A stretch of 64,000 nt of DNA from positions 5,455,619-5,519,618 of the forward strand of contig NC_033632.1 of the NCBI RefSeq assembly GCF_001540865.1. Direction: 5' to 3'. This document shows, one piece after another, positions 1-10,516 of the stretch; the first letter of the stretch is position 1, and the number at the start of each line of letters is the position of its first letter. The notes below the pieces were generated by a model that saw only the letters and a program-made list of their open reading frames with translations, did not search any database and was not told the origin of the DNA. The position numbers and the translations under genes are program-made. The stretch comes from Ananas comosus (taxonomy: Eukaryota; Streptophyta; Magnoliopsida; Poales; Bromeliaceae).

Positions 1-153
1 ATTATATATATATTATATATAATATTAAGTGAGAGAGAGGAGAAGGAAGAGAGATGAGACGGACACCTGGAGAGATGGATTCGTGTTCTAGCGCACAATA
101 ATGAGAGGCGAGGAGACGAGACATCGAGATGAGAGGAGATGGATGGTGAGTGA
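1..153. other. AT-rich and GA-rich flank, no gene
   Basis: The first 30 bases are imperfect (TA)n, followed by purine-rich GAGA sequence up to the MITE that starts near 154. I see no coding potential or recognisable element here. Confidence 0.6.
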
Positions 154-672
154 GGCTACTATGCTATCGAAAGCATGAGCCTTCCGTGTTCAGCTTGTTT
201 TCGATGTGCCGACTTTCGAATGTCGATCGGGCTCCGTTTAAATTTATTAGAGTATTTGAGTAGTACTAGAAAATAAAGTTTTGATTTACGGATTAGTTTT
301 TGTAGTGAACGAAGGGGCTAAAATCAAACAGCTTGAAAATAAAATCTTACAAAATGTAATGAATATGGCATTTAAATTTTAATCAAAGATTATTTAATCT
401 TGTTTTATATAGTATAAAGGTTTTCTATCATATTTCACAGTGATTTTGGATATTTCTAACCGTTAAACTTGCAAGGCTCACTACGGCCATTGAAATGTTT
501 GCTTATTTTAAGCCTTGATCATAGGCAAATGATATCGGAAAATATAAAATTTATTCTAGGTCTCCAAATACTCTAGATCAAGTTTAACGGAAGCGATCAC
601 GATTCGAAAGTCGCACATAGAAACGAGCTGGAAGCACGGAAGGCTCCGTGCTCTCGATAGCATAGTAGCCCC
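154..672. mobile_element. MITE with long terminal inverted repeats (copy M1)
   Basis: The left end (GGCTACTATGCTATCGA) is mirrored at the right end (TCGATAGCATAGTAGCC), and the inverted match continues imperfectly for about 150 bases on each side. There is no ORF. The design (GGCTACTAT terminus, a variable gene-end-like word, then a conserved inner arm containing GTTAAA and TAGAGTATTTG) matches the copies at 34769, 41500, 42063 and 61551, so they form one non-autonomous family. AT repeats lie beside it but do not abut both ends exactly. The superfamily is not assigned because no clean TSD is visible. Confidence 0.75.
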
Positions 673-1780
673 TCCTCTATAATATTATATATTATTATCT
701 TTATATATATTAAAAGCTTTTCAAGCTTAATTGGCAGTCGAGTATACTCAGCTCAGCTTTTTAATAAATTCGAGCTAAATGTTAGGCTAAGTTGCTTTAA
801 TATTCGAGCGAACTGAGCGACGCGAGCGAATATGATGCTACAACACGTGTGAACATGAGCTTAGCCTCTGTCTGTTGCCGCCCTCCCGCCTGCGCTTGGT
901 CGAGCCTAAAAAAAGAAAAAAAAGTGTAGGCCCCACAAAGCCCCCGCCAAGCCGCGGGAGGATTCTATGGGGCGGAGGAGGGAGCGGTAGAAGGTGGAGG
1001 CTTGCGAAGCTGTGACACAGTTCACGTCGAAGTTAACCTTGACTCATTATGTTATATGATATTATAAAGTACCTGTGCTGATTAATGAAACGAGCAGTAA
1101 TCTGTTTCTGGACACAGAAATAGGAAAGGGAGTAATGAAAAACTATTAAAATATTTTACGAGATATAAAGTAGCAAGTAAATATCATAAAATTTATAGAT
1201 ATATTCAACTATGAAATTTAATCGATGATAAAAAATAATAAGAGCATTAAATTTAATGTTTGTAATGACTTAAACCATCTGTTTAGTCATCTTCAGTAAA
1301 TTTAACAATTGTATCTAGTCAAAGGTGCAAATGATTGTTGAGAGTTCACTAAGCACAATAGAAATCACCAAATTACTCACTCTCTATAATAGCAAGGCTC
1401 TATTGTTTGTTTTGATATAAAAAGATTTTGTTGAACTTTTTTATATAATAATTAGATGCTTAAATTAGCTGCATATTTAACTAGTATATACCACTGGTTG
1501 GTACCATACGTCGATTTTACTTTCATTCCTCAGACGGTTATTGTAATCAGAAAGAGAATTTTTTTTTTTAAATGCACGGATTTTTCACGATTACTTTGAA
1601 CAGAAAAGGCAAAATATCTTTTAGACGTAATTTCATAATTTTCATGATTTTATGTGGGTCGCCATTTATGATGATCTTTGTAAACAAATAAAAACTGTTT
1701 TTTCATGGCCTTAAGAAGAATGACTGTTAGAATGTCCACTTATAATAATTCAATCGTGATAGAAATAGGATGATTAGGTT
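673..1780. other. Gene-free stretch with a decayed repeat
   Basis: No supported gene. Positions 715-850 contain AGCTCAGCT / GAGCTAAAT / TTCGAGCGAA words like the fold-back repeat at 47592-48285. Positions 870-1010 are GC-rich but have no open frame. Positions about 1728-1780 resemble, in degraded form, the first third of the TRIM LTR seen at 60450. That would be the left flank of the TRIM LTR into which element A inserted (right flank at 13243). Confidence 0.4.
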
Positions 1781-2271
1781 TGTTAAGTCTTGTGTTTGGC
1801 CAAGTTTCGTGCAAGTGGTCGGGAGTCTTGAAGGATCGATGGCATATCGTGAAGTCGAAGAATCAAGACTTCGAATAGAATATCAGAAATCATACCTGAC
1901 GTGAATCCGTGTCAGGTTTAGTTTTATTCATGTTACGTAATTATACTTAGTTGTAGGCATTAGATCTAAAAATCAAGATAGTGGTGATTAGAAAAGTGCT
2001 CGGAACTTTACGACCCGAAACTTTTCAGCAAAAACTGTAATTGCAAAGTGTACCGCGATACAACTCGAGTGTACAGGTACAAGATGTTGTTTGGTCAAGA
2101 CTTGAGCAACTTGTACGGTTACAGCATTTCGAGGTTTTTCTTTCCCGGTCATCCTGTAACTGGTAACAACTTAAAGTGTACCGTTACCATGTAAAAATTG
2201 AAAAACTTTTAATCCGCTCTAATGATTCTAAAGTCTAAAAATATTTAGTTGGGTTCTCTAAACTCATCAGA
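1781..2271 (+). repeat. Element A 5' LTR, first part (U3)
   Basis: It starts TGTTAAGTCTTGTG, as the 3' LTR does at 12069, and is collinear with 12069-12568, including the degenerate TGTACCGNTACA words. It breaks off at ACTCATCAG, where element C begins. Compared with the 3' LTR it has many single-base gaps, including across the expected TATA box. Confidence 0.8.
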
Positions 2272-3490
2272 TGAAAGATTTGAGGGTCAAGTATCTATTA
2301 GATATGTATCTAGATCACTAGAGGGGCTGAATAGCTGTGACGCTAAAACCATACAATCTCAATGATAAAAACATAATGACGAAAATTAAAAGAAGAGCAA
2401 CCGAGATTTACGTGGAAAACTCCAAATTGGAGAAAAGATCCTGGGCAACCCGCAGAAAAATAATTCAATAAGAGACAGATTACAACAGGTGATTACGATC
2501 CACGGATCAACCTCTGCTTACTAACATATGAATTTTCGCGTAGCTGTGCGGTTGTCCACGCCTCACGCTTCGGTCCCCGAACGCCTTCCACTTCGAATCA
2601 CGTAAAGCTTTCAATCAGACCGAAAGATCCACGAGCCGAACTCGGAAACAAGAGCCACGATTCGTATCCGACCGGCTTTTCAACGCCAAATCCATACGCC
2701 CGTTTCATGAAGGCATCATCGATTATGCTGATCGTGTCGCTTGTAGGTATGCGTCCGACCCGGATAGAATCCAAGCAAAGGGAGAGTCAATCGACTCTAG
2801 AGACGTGAGAAACGAGTATCTCGATTTTGATCTAAGGACAGTAACTTATATGAATAGGTTATAGATGACATTGTAGCTCTAGGTTTCTCAAAAGTATTCT
2901 TATGATACTGATCAGTTAGACCCTATAGACTTATTTAATAGATTTTAGAATCAAAACGGTAGTAAACATAAATTAGAAAGTTTCTTATCCAATCAAGACC
3001 GTTATACTACGGAACAAGAAAAGGCTGTCCAGCGGTAAGCATGACGGGAAGGTTTTTTCTGCGAAGTTTCTGTTACCTGGCGACTGCATTGGACCGAAAA
3101 AACCCAGGCTTGGACCATGGACAAGCGTCGAGATGGGTTGTGACACGGTAACACCATAAACTTTTCTGCGCAACGTTATTTATGGCATACCTGGACAGAA
3201 ATATCTTGTACAGTCACAATGACGTTTGTTGAAAATGAATTGTTTGGGATTTTACAGTCTTAGAGAACTTTCTAATCAATTCACCTGAAACATGATGTTA
3301 ATCGTCTGAATTAGTATGAGATCAACCATAAAATGTTTAAGATTACTAAGCATGTGATTAGTTTTACGTGTTTTTGTCTCTTTCCGTTTTTACAAAGTCT
3401 TGGCGAGTTCTTTGTAATTTACATACCTCGCTCGGCTCTTAAGATCGACTCGACACACGAACTTTTGCACAAGCCATGAGGACCTAAGAT
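2272..3490 (-). repeat. Element C 3' LTR
   Basis: Collinear with the C 5' LTR at 6506-7733. Its inner edge (minus strand) is preceded by a purine tract next to AATTGCCAAAGGGAGA, the usual Sirevirus PPT context. It shows unusually many one-base insertions and deletions against its partner, so it may contain sequencing errors. Confidence 0.75.
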
Positions 3491-4426
3491 CTCCCTTTGG
3501 CAATTTGGGCAACACACACAAATCCAAATATACAATTTGAAGAAAAACGAGTCAATGTCTCACCAAACAGTCGAACCCCTGCGTGTAATCACAATCAATT
3601 TAAGACTACAAATATATATTCAAATCTAAAACAGCTCTAATGACTTGACGAAACTAGGAGTTTAAGTCTGATTTCTGCATAATTCATTCAAAATGCATTA
3701 GCAACTAATTTTTACTTCTCCCCTTGTTCAATATCCCCTTTGTTCTTGAACTATATCTAATGCTTCAGTGTCAATTGCCTGCTCTCATGCTTCTCCCCCT
3801 TCTCTACGCTTCCCCTCTGTTGTCAAATTAGCAAAAAGAAAAAAATTAGCGAGAAGGAAAAGGATCACTAGAAAACTAAGGTGTAATCTTAGATACAGGC
3901 CTTAAGAAAAATAAGTAGAATTGGAAAGTAAAATCATCCTAAAATGCAAACTGCATTAGTGAAAGAGAAGATAGCTTGACGAAGAAAATACAACTGCGAT
4001 GTCTCGTCTCATCATTCTCACTCCGCCACACAGCTCCAGAACTCAGCTCAGGAGCATCACCATAATAGGTGGATATGTGAGGAAGTCGGTGAAGGTGACT
4101 GTTGATCGAGGGAGAGATGGAGTAGTTCCCAATTCAATAGTGTCGACACCCAATCAGTATCATCAATTTTTTTGATACTTAATTCAACTTCTTGATGATG
4201 ACTTAAATTATTTACACATATTGTTAACCTATCGTTTCCTTTAATTTTCGCATCATTGTTACTGATTCCAATGTCGTTCCTCTACCTAGCCGAACTAGCT
4301 GGAAGTATCATAACTCCCTGGCATAGAGGTGGAGAGAGCCCAGACTAAAGTGTCGGTGGGGTGCTGGGCTAGATGCTTTAGGCAGGTGCCTTTGTCTTGT
4401 GGATGAAATTGCGAGTGCTTAACAGA
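3491..4426 (-). other. Element C 3' untranslated region with several polypurine tracts
   Basis: On the minus strand there are repeated purine tracts, for example near 3725-3735 and 3795-3815 (GGGGGAGAAG type), between ORF2 and the 3' LTR. Multiple PPTs are a known Sirevirus trait. Positions about 4000-4426 read like decayed C-terminal ORF2 sequence beyond its stop codon. Confidence 0.5.
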
Positions 4427-5434
4427 TTAGCCATCAACTGGTTCAATAGGCCTAGGCCAACTCATACTTGTCACAAGAGTGTATTTACGTCCATTTGCTT
4501 GAATGATCCTCGTATTTAACAGGAATGAAGAGTCAATCCTGTCTCTGGCACCCTGAATTACGTGAATCATCCTTTGCCAGATCAAAAATGGAATGTTGAT
4601 GTTCAACCCACGAGCCTGCTCGGGATGACCAAGTAGATATAGCAACACTAATCTCTCCCAACGAATCCTCTTTGTGCCAATGGTGGGTTGAACATTATAG
4701 CTCATAACCAAGGATAGCAAGTGATATTCAGGTAATAAATTCTTGGATTCAATGTAACCATGAGTCATGTAAACACCGGCTTTGCATATAGCTCCAATAA
4801 CGATATCCATGTGAGTTGACGATTGGAATCCTCCAGATGTATAGAGAAGACCAGTAGTGTCCACATTCATTCCCAAGAGCTCTCCAATATCATAGGGGTT
4901 AACTGGGAATCTCCTCTGTCGCACAATAGTCTCAAAAATAAAAGTGCCTGTGTCATCGTCTTCAGCAAGTACTTTTCCATTCATATAGAACTCCCGAATG
5001 AGTTCCACACAGAAAGAAGCCTTAGCCGGGACCGGTCCAACTGGCTCAATAGGTGCACGCTGTAGCAGTCGACCAAAATTAGGAACATCCCGAACCAGGT
5101 CATTAAAGTTCACAAAGTGTTCAGCTATGCACGACTTCGATGCGAACAACCTTTGCCGTGCTGGAGGAACATCTGTAGCTTGTTTTGTACGTCCCTCACG
5201 AGTACGAGAACCACCACCATGAGATGATTCGCCAGCTATTCCTTTGCCTTTGTCAAGTCGAGCAATAGGTTCTTCAGATTCTTCCGGGGAGCTCGCCTGA
5301 TAATCCGGATCAGACCCGGACGCTTCTTCAGTTGTGCGTGTCCTTTTAGAAACCCCATGACGACCTCTACCACTACTACGGCTCCGTCTCCCAGCCATTA
5401 ACACCAACAACACCAATACAAGCAAAACCGCCAT
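4427..5434 (-). CDS. Element C ORF2, plant-transposon-protein-like with hydrophobic N-terminus
   Basis: An uninterrupted 335-residue frame. Residues 1-15 are strongly hydrophobic (MAVLLVLVLLVLMAG). Residues 16-80 are basic, then acidic and Ser/Gly-rich. From about residue 95 there is a conserved globular region containing LLQRAPIEPVG, ELIREFYMNGKV, IGELLGMNVD, ESKNLLPEYH and IGTKRIRWERLVL. This pattern resembles the putative plant transposon protein domain (Pfam Transposase_32 type) found in plant retroelement ORFs; that assignment is from memory of the family. It is homologous along its length to ORF2 of element B at 38040. A stop after EPVDG shortens it relative to B, which continues about 120 residues. 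It sits between gag and the 3' LTR, the env-like position in Sireviruses. A GATATAG acceptor lies just before the ATG. Function unknown. Confidence 0.7.
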   Translation of the reverse strand: MAVLLVLVLLVLMAGRRSRSSGRGRHGVSKRTRTTEEASGSDPDYQASSPEESEEPIARLDKGKGIAGESSHGGGSRTREGRTKQATDVPPARQRLFASKSCIAEHFVNFNDLVRDVPNFGRLLQRAPIEPVGPVPAKASFCVELIREFYMNGKVLAEDDDTGTFIFETIVRQRRFPVNPYDIGELLGMNVDTTGLLYTSGGFQSSTHMDIVIGAICKAGVYMTHGYIESKNLLPEYHLLSLVMSYNVQPTIGTKRIRWERLVLLYLLGHPEQARGLNINIPFLIWQRMIHVIQGARDRIDSSFLLNTRIIQANGRKYTLVTSMSWPRPIEPVDG

Positions 5435-5660
5435 TTTCCTATATCAAAAAAATTGCATACATGAACAAAATTTTTGAAAAAAAAATCTGTAAAAATAGCG
5501 AAAAAATTTCTAATAACATTAGAATGCATACAAATGCTATTTCTAACCAGATCATGCAAAAAATTTCAGCAAAAATCGAATTTTTTGAAAAATTCCGAAA
5601 TTACATGCATATTAGAACATAGATTTTAGATCAGCGAAAAATAACTTGTTTTGATGTTGT
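5435..5660 (-). other. Remnant of the ORF2 5'-UTR intron in element C
   Basis: The minus-strand sequence before ORF2 is AT-rich, ends TTTTTTTGATATAG and is followed by GAAAATG. It matches the 3' half of the intron upstream of ORF2 in element B (37660-38035). The donor half is gone: the deletion that truncated gag near 5661-5672 lands inside the intron. Confidence 0.5.
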
Positions 5661-6467
5661 TCAAGTGTTCTTTTTTTGAAAATTCCGACGAAACTTCTTC
5701 GTTAGAAGTGCAAGTTGATGTTCGAAGTTGGCAAGAGAAACATCTCCGTCGGAATCCGAGTCTCCGTCTTTCTCTTTCGTCGATTTTAATGCAACCCCTG
5801 TGCTTTTAGAGAAAGACTTGGAAGAAGATTGATTAGTAGGAAAAGTCATCTCATACGTTTGTAAAGCACCTACTAATTCTTTGACTTTCATCTCATCCGG
5901 ATGCTTAATCATTTCTATCGCGGCAACCTTTGCCCGAAAGCGTTCCGGAAGAGTTCGAAGAATTTTCCTAATAACCTTTGAATCCGGGATTTTCTCTCCC
6001 AAGTTAGCACATGTATTTACAACGTCTTGTAGACGCGTATAGTACTCGGTAAAGGTCTCATTTTTGTCCATAGAAATTGAATCAAACTTCCTAGTTAGCA
6101 TTTGCAATTTTTGAACCTTTATTAAGCTCGTTCCTTTATGTGTAACTTGTAGAGTATCCCAAATTTCTTTTGCAATTTCGCATGCCGAAACACGAGTAAA
6201 CTTCGTTTGTGACAATGCATTAAATAAAGCGTTTATGCCATTGCCGTTAAACGAAGATGACTCGTTTTCATCTTTTGTCCACTTGTTCCGTGGTTTAGGA
6301 ACGGTAGCGTTATCGACAACTTCAGTAGGGTGCTCCCAACCGAATTCTATTGCTTTCCAAACTCACTCATCGATTGCAATTAGAAAAGCTCTCATGCGAA
6401 CTTTCCAATAGGCATAATTCGTGCCATCGAAGAGTGGTGGTCGATTAACGTTACCGCCTTCGGCCAT
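5661..6467 (-). pseudogene. gag: Element C gag fragment (Copia UBN2-type)
   Basis: A Copia gag N-terminus of 269 codons from ATG at 6467. It begins MAEGGNVNRPPLFDGTNY and carries the UBN2/Retrotran_gag_2 signatures KEIWDTLQVTHKG and FTEYYTRLQDVVN. An in-frame TGA at 6363-6365 (codon 35) replaces the Arg codon present in element A. The frame ends soon after RRNFQKKN because of a deletion that removes both zinc knuckles and the coiled coil, so it cannot make a complete capsid protein. Confidence 0.8.
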
Positions 6468-6491
6468 TAGAAAATAATATATCTAGATCCC

Positions 6492-6503
6492 GCTCTGATA
6501 CCA
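6492..6503 (-). other. Element C primer binding site
   Basis: On the minus strand this reads TGGTATCAGAGC, complementary to the 3' end of plant initiator tRNA-Met. It begins 2 bases inside the LTR end, as expected for a Copia element. Confidence 0.85.
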
Positions 6504-6505
6504 AT

Positions 6506-7733
6506 TGAAAGATTTGAGGAGCCCAAGGATCTATCTAGATTGTATCTATCACCTAGAGGGGGGTGAATAGGTGAACGGCCAAAAACCACAAATCTCGATG
6601 CAATAAAAATAAATGCGAAAAATAAAAAGCACACCGAGATTTACGTGGGAAAACTCCAACTTGGAGAAAAACCCACGGGACCAACACGCGAAAAAATAAT
6701 TCACTAAGAGAAAAGATTACAAGGTGATTACCGACTCCACGGACTCAACCTCTCTTAACCTCCTATGAATCTTCGCGCTACCCTCCGGGTTGTCCACGCC
6801 CTCACGTTCGAATCCACGAACGCCTCCACTTCGAATCCACGAAGCTTCAATCACGCCGAATCCACGACGCCACTCGAATCCACGAGCCAACGATCCGAAT
6901 CCACGAACCGCCTTTGTTCACGCCGAATCCACGACGCCGTTCATGAAGAGCATCATGATTATGGTGATCCTTCGCTTAGGAGTATCGTAGAAAACCAGGG
7001 AATAGAACTCCAAGCGAAGCGGAGATCAAATCGACATATAGAGAATGCGAAACGATATCTCGATTTGATCTAAAGAGGCTAATTTGTAGAAAATAGGTTT
7101 AGAATGAAATCCGAGCCTCTAGGGTTTCTCAAACATGTATTCTTATGATGCTTAATCAGTTAGAGAACCCCTATAGCTTATTTATAGACTTTAGAATCAA
7201 AACGGAGTAGGATTAGAAAGTTTCTTTCCAAAATCAGCACCTTGTACCGGAACAAGGAAAGCTGTCCAGGGTACAGCATGACGGAAGATTTTTCTGCGAA
7301 GCTTCTGTACCCTGGACAGACTGCATCTTGTACCGGAACAGGGCTTGTACCCTGGACAGCCGTGATGGTTGTACCGGAACAACCATCAAACTTTTCTGCG
7401 CAAACGCTAATGGCTGTACCCTGGATAGAAAACTCTTGTACCGGTACAACAATGCAATTTTTGCTGAAAATGTATTGTTTCGGGTTTTACAAGCTCTTAG
7501 AAACTTTCTAATCAATTACAACTTGAAAACATGATTCTAAAATTTATAATTAAGTATGAATCACCATAAACATGATTTAAAGCTTACCTAAGCATCGTGA
7601 TTCATGTTTTACGTGTTTTGCGTCCTTTCCGATTCTTCGAAGTCTTGGATTCTTTGATCTTTAATACTCCGCTCCGGACTTCTTCAAGACTCCGACTCGA
7701 CCCACGAAACTTGCTAACACATAGGACCTAACA
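6506..7733 (-). repeat. Element C 5' LTR with ACCGGT-type array
   Basis: A TG...CA LTR of 1228 bp in minus orientation, running from TGTTAGGTCC at 7733 to CTTTCA at 6506. The TATA box (TATAAATA, minus strand) is at 7179-7186. Upstream of it, 7233-7450 carries alternating TGTACCGGAACA / TGTACCGGTACA and TGTACCCTGGACA words. R/U5 (about 6740-6950) is a cluster of degenerate CGAATCCACGA repeats, also present in LTRs A and B. Confidence 0.85.
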
Positions 7734-8406
7734 CAAGAATCACGAGAATTCATGTTTGAGAAACCCTAGAGACTAGGATTTCGTGCTAAACCTATTTTCT
7801 ACAAATTAGCCTTTTTTAGGTCAATTCGAAGGATTGAAATCCCTATCTATATGTCGAATTGATCTAAACTTCGCTTGGAGTTTCTTTTCTGGTTTTCATC
7901 GATACTCTAAGCGAAGGATCACCATACTCATGATATTCTTCATGAACGGCGCCGTGGATTCGGCGTGATCGAAGGCGATTCGTGGATTCGGATCGTGAGC
8001 TCGTGAATTCGAGTGGGCGTCGTGGATTCAGCGTGATCGAGGCTTCGTGAATTCGGAATGGTGTCGTTTCGTGAATTCGGAACGTGGCATTCGTGAATTC
8101 GAACTTGAAGGCGTGGACAACCCAGAGGATTGCGCGAGATTCATAGAAGGTTAAGAGAGGTCGAGTCCGTAAAGTCGATAATCACCTTGTAATCTTTTCT
8201 CTTAGTGAATTATTTTTTCGCGTGTTGGTCCCGTGGGTTTTTAACTCCAAGTTGGAGTTTTCCTACGTAAATCTTGGTGTGATTTTTATTTTTCGCATTT
8301 ACTTTTATCGCATTGAGATTTGTGATTTTTGGACGTTACACCTATTCACACCCCTCTAGGTGTTTAATACAATCTAGATAGATCCTTGGGAACCCCAAAA
8401 CTTACA
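7734..8406 (+). repeat. Element A 5' LTR, second part (R-U5)
   Basis: It resumes the A LTR exactly where 2271 broke off (AAGAATCACGAG against AAGCATCACGAG at 12571) and ends AAAACTTACA just before the PBS. It contains the imperfect CGTGGATTCG repeats at 7950-8100. Confidence 0.85.
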
Positions 8407-8408
8407 AT

Positions 8409-8420
8409 TGGTATCAGAGC
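8409..8420 (+). other. Element A primer binding site
   Basis: TGGTATCAGAGC, complementary to the initiator tRNA-Met 3' end, 2 bases after the 5' LTR. Confidence 0.9.
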
Positions 8421-8443
8421 GGGATCTAAATAAATTGTTATCT

Positions 8444-10516
8444 ATGGCCGAAGGCGGTAACATTAATCGACCACCACTCTTCGATGGCACGAATTATGCC
8501 TATAGGAAAGTTCACATGAGAGCTTTTCTAATCGCAATCGATGAGCGGGTGTGGCAAGCTATCAAATTCGGTTGGAAGCATTCTAGTGAAGTCGTCGATA
8601 ATGCTACCGTTCCTAAACTGCGGAACAAGTGGACGAAAGACGAAAACGAGTCATCTTCGTTTAATGGCAAGGGCATAAATGCTTTATTTAATGCATTGTC
8701 ACAAACGGAGTTCACTCGCGTTTTGGCGTGTAATACCGCCAAAGAGATTTGGAATACTCTACAAGTTACGCATGAAGGAACGAGCTTAGTAAAGGTCCAA
8801 AAATTACAAATGCTAACAAGCAAGTTTGATTCAATTTCTATGGATTAAAACGAGACCTTTACCGAGTACTATACGCGACTTCAAGATGTTGTTAATACTT
8901 GTGCGAACTTGGGAGAGAAAATCCCGGATGCTAAAGTTGTTAGAAAAATTCTTCGGACTCTTCCGGAACGTTTTCGGGCAAAGGTTGCCGCGATTGAAAC
9001 GGTAAAGCATCCGGACGAGATGAAAGTAGAGGAATTAGTAGGCGCTTTACAAACATATGAGATGACTTTTCCTACTAACCTATCTTTTTCCAAGTCTTCT
9101 TCTAAAAGTACAGGGGTTGCACTCAAATCGACAAAGAAAGAAGACGACGACTCGGATTCCGACGGAGACGTTTCGCTTGCCGATTTTGAACATCAATTAG
9201 CGCTCCTAACGAAAAAATTTCGTCGGAACTTCCGAAACAAGAATAAATTGGAGAAGGCTTCATCGTCTAAGCAACAATCTTTTTCTAAATCATCTTCATC
9301 TTCTAAATCTAAGGATAAGAAATTTGTAAAGTCTTCGAAAGAAAAAGATAAATTTGAAGGGAAAATCCAATGCTACAAATGTAAAGGCTACGGTCACATT
9401 GCGATGGATTGTCCTTCTAACAAGACTTATAGACAAAAGACTTTGCAAGCTAAAACTTGGGATGATTCTACTTCGAGTGAATCATCTTCAAGTGACGAAG
9501 AAAAGAATGAAAATCTTGCTTTGTTTACTAACACATCTTTGCCTTCGTCTAACGTTGTATGTCTATCTTCTATTGTTTCCAATTCTAGTGTTTCACCTTC
9601 CTTGCATGGATCTTCGAGTGACAATGGCGAAAGCGAGGAGGAATCAAACGCCGAGGATTTAGTGGAAGCTTATCATCAACTCCTTGTCGAATCCAAAAGG
9701 ATGGCGAAGCACAATAAGAAATTGAGGAAGCGTCTACTTGAACTAGAAGAGCAAAACAAAAATTTGAAGACCACGAATAAAGCTCTTGAGTAGGAAAGGG
9801 AATCAATTTTGAAGAACATTTCAATCCTCCAAGAGAAGCGTGATGAAGCGGAATTAACGATCAAATCCTATAAAGATAAAGTTGGAGTTTTCGAGCAACA
9901 ATTTGAGGAATCGTACACATCCAACAAATCATTGACCGATCAAGTTTGTCAACTCTAATCCGATATTCAAAAATTTTCCTCGGGATCGAAGAAGTTGGAC
10001 CATATGCTCGGGTTGGGTCAAACGAACAAGCTTGGCCTCGGATATGAGAGAACGTATGTTGAGAAGGATTTAAAGTCGACATCGAAAGTCTCAACAACCT
10101 TAAAAGAAAAGGTGTGTCATCGATGTGGCATCAAAGGACACATCAAAAGGAGTTGTCCGAACAAGGATTTGAAACCTCAATCGGCATCATCTACAACTCG
10201 ACTTCCCCCACGAAATTCAAATAAAAATCAATTGAGTCGAGCACCTCGAGGGAATCGGATATCTAATGCACAACATCAAGTCCGACCGAACCCTCAAGCA
10301 AATCGGACTTGTAGCGCACAACGTCAATGCCAAGTTCATGCAAACCGGGTGTCTAAGCTTCAACGACAAGTTCAACCGAAGCCTCAAGCAACGAAACGAC
10401 CAACGGTTGATTCAAAATCAAAACAAATTGTGTCTAACGTCGACAAGCCAAGACAACCTACTATCCGACAAGTGTGGATCCGGAAAGGTGATATCTTTCC
10501 TTGTTCTTCATCTTAG
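8444..10516 (+). pseudogene. gag: Element A gag, full length with three in-frame stops
   Basis: A single reading frame of 691 codons from ATG at 8444, interrupted only by TAA at 8846 (codon 135), TAG at 9791 (codon 450) and TAA at 9956 (codon 505), with no frameshift. Residues 1-240 form a UBN2-type Copia gag domain. A Lys/Ser-rich linker leads to zinc knuckle 1 (CYKCKGYGHIAMDC, from residue 310). Then comes an acidic Ser-rich stretch, a Leu/Lys-rich coiled coil (about 410-520), a GLGYERTYVEKD motif and zinc knuckle 2 (CHRCGIKGHIKRSC, from residue 558). It ends after RQVWIRKGDIFPCSSS, the point where Copia polyproteins usually continue into protease and integrase. Both knuckles keep CX2CX4HX4C. 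Long coiled-coil gags with two knuckles are typical of Sireviruses. Dead as it stands because of the stops. Confidence 0.85.

Larger units (their letters stand above)
2272..7733 (-). mobile_element. Element C: non-autonomous Copia (Sirevirus-like) element inserted in the A 5' LTR
   Basis: In minus orientation the order is 5' LTR (7733-6506), PBS (6503-6492), truncated gag (6467-5661), ORF2 (5434-4427), purine-rich tracts and 3' LTR (3490-2272). The right flank starts CAAGA and the left flank ends CAGA, where the uninterrupted site at 12566 reads ATCAAGCATC. This fits a 5-bp TSD CAAGA with one base lost on the left. A deletion has fused the middle of gag to the intron region in front of ORF2, and there is no pol. 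C is younger than A because it interrupts it. Confidence 0.85.
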
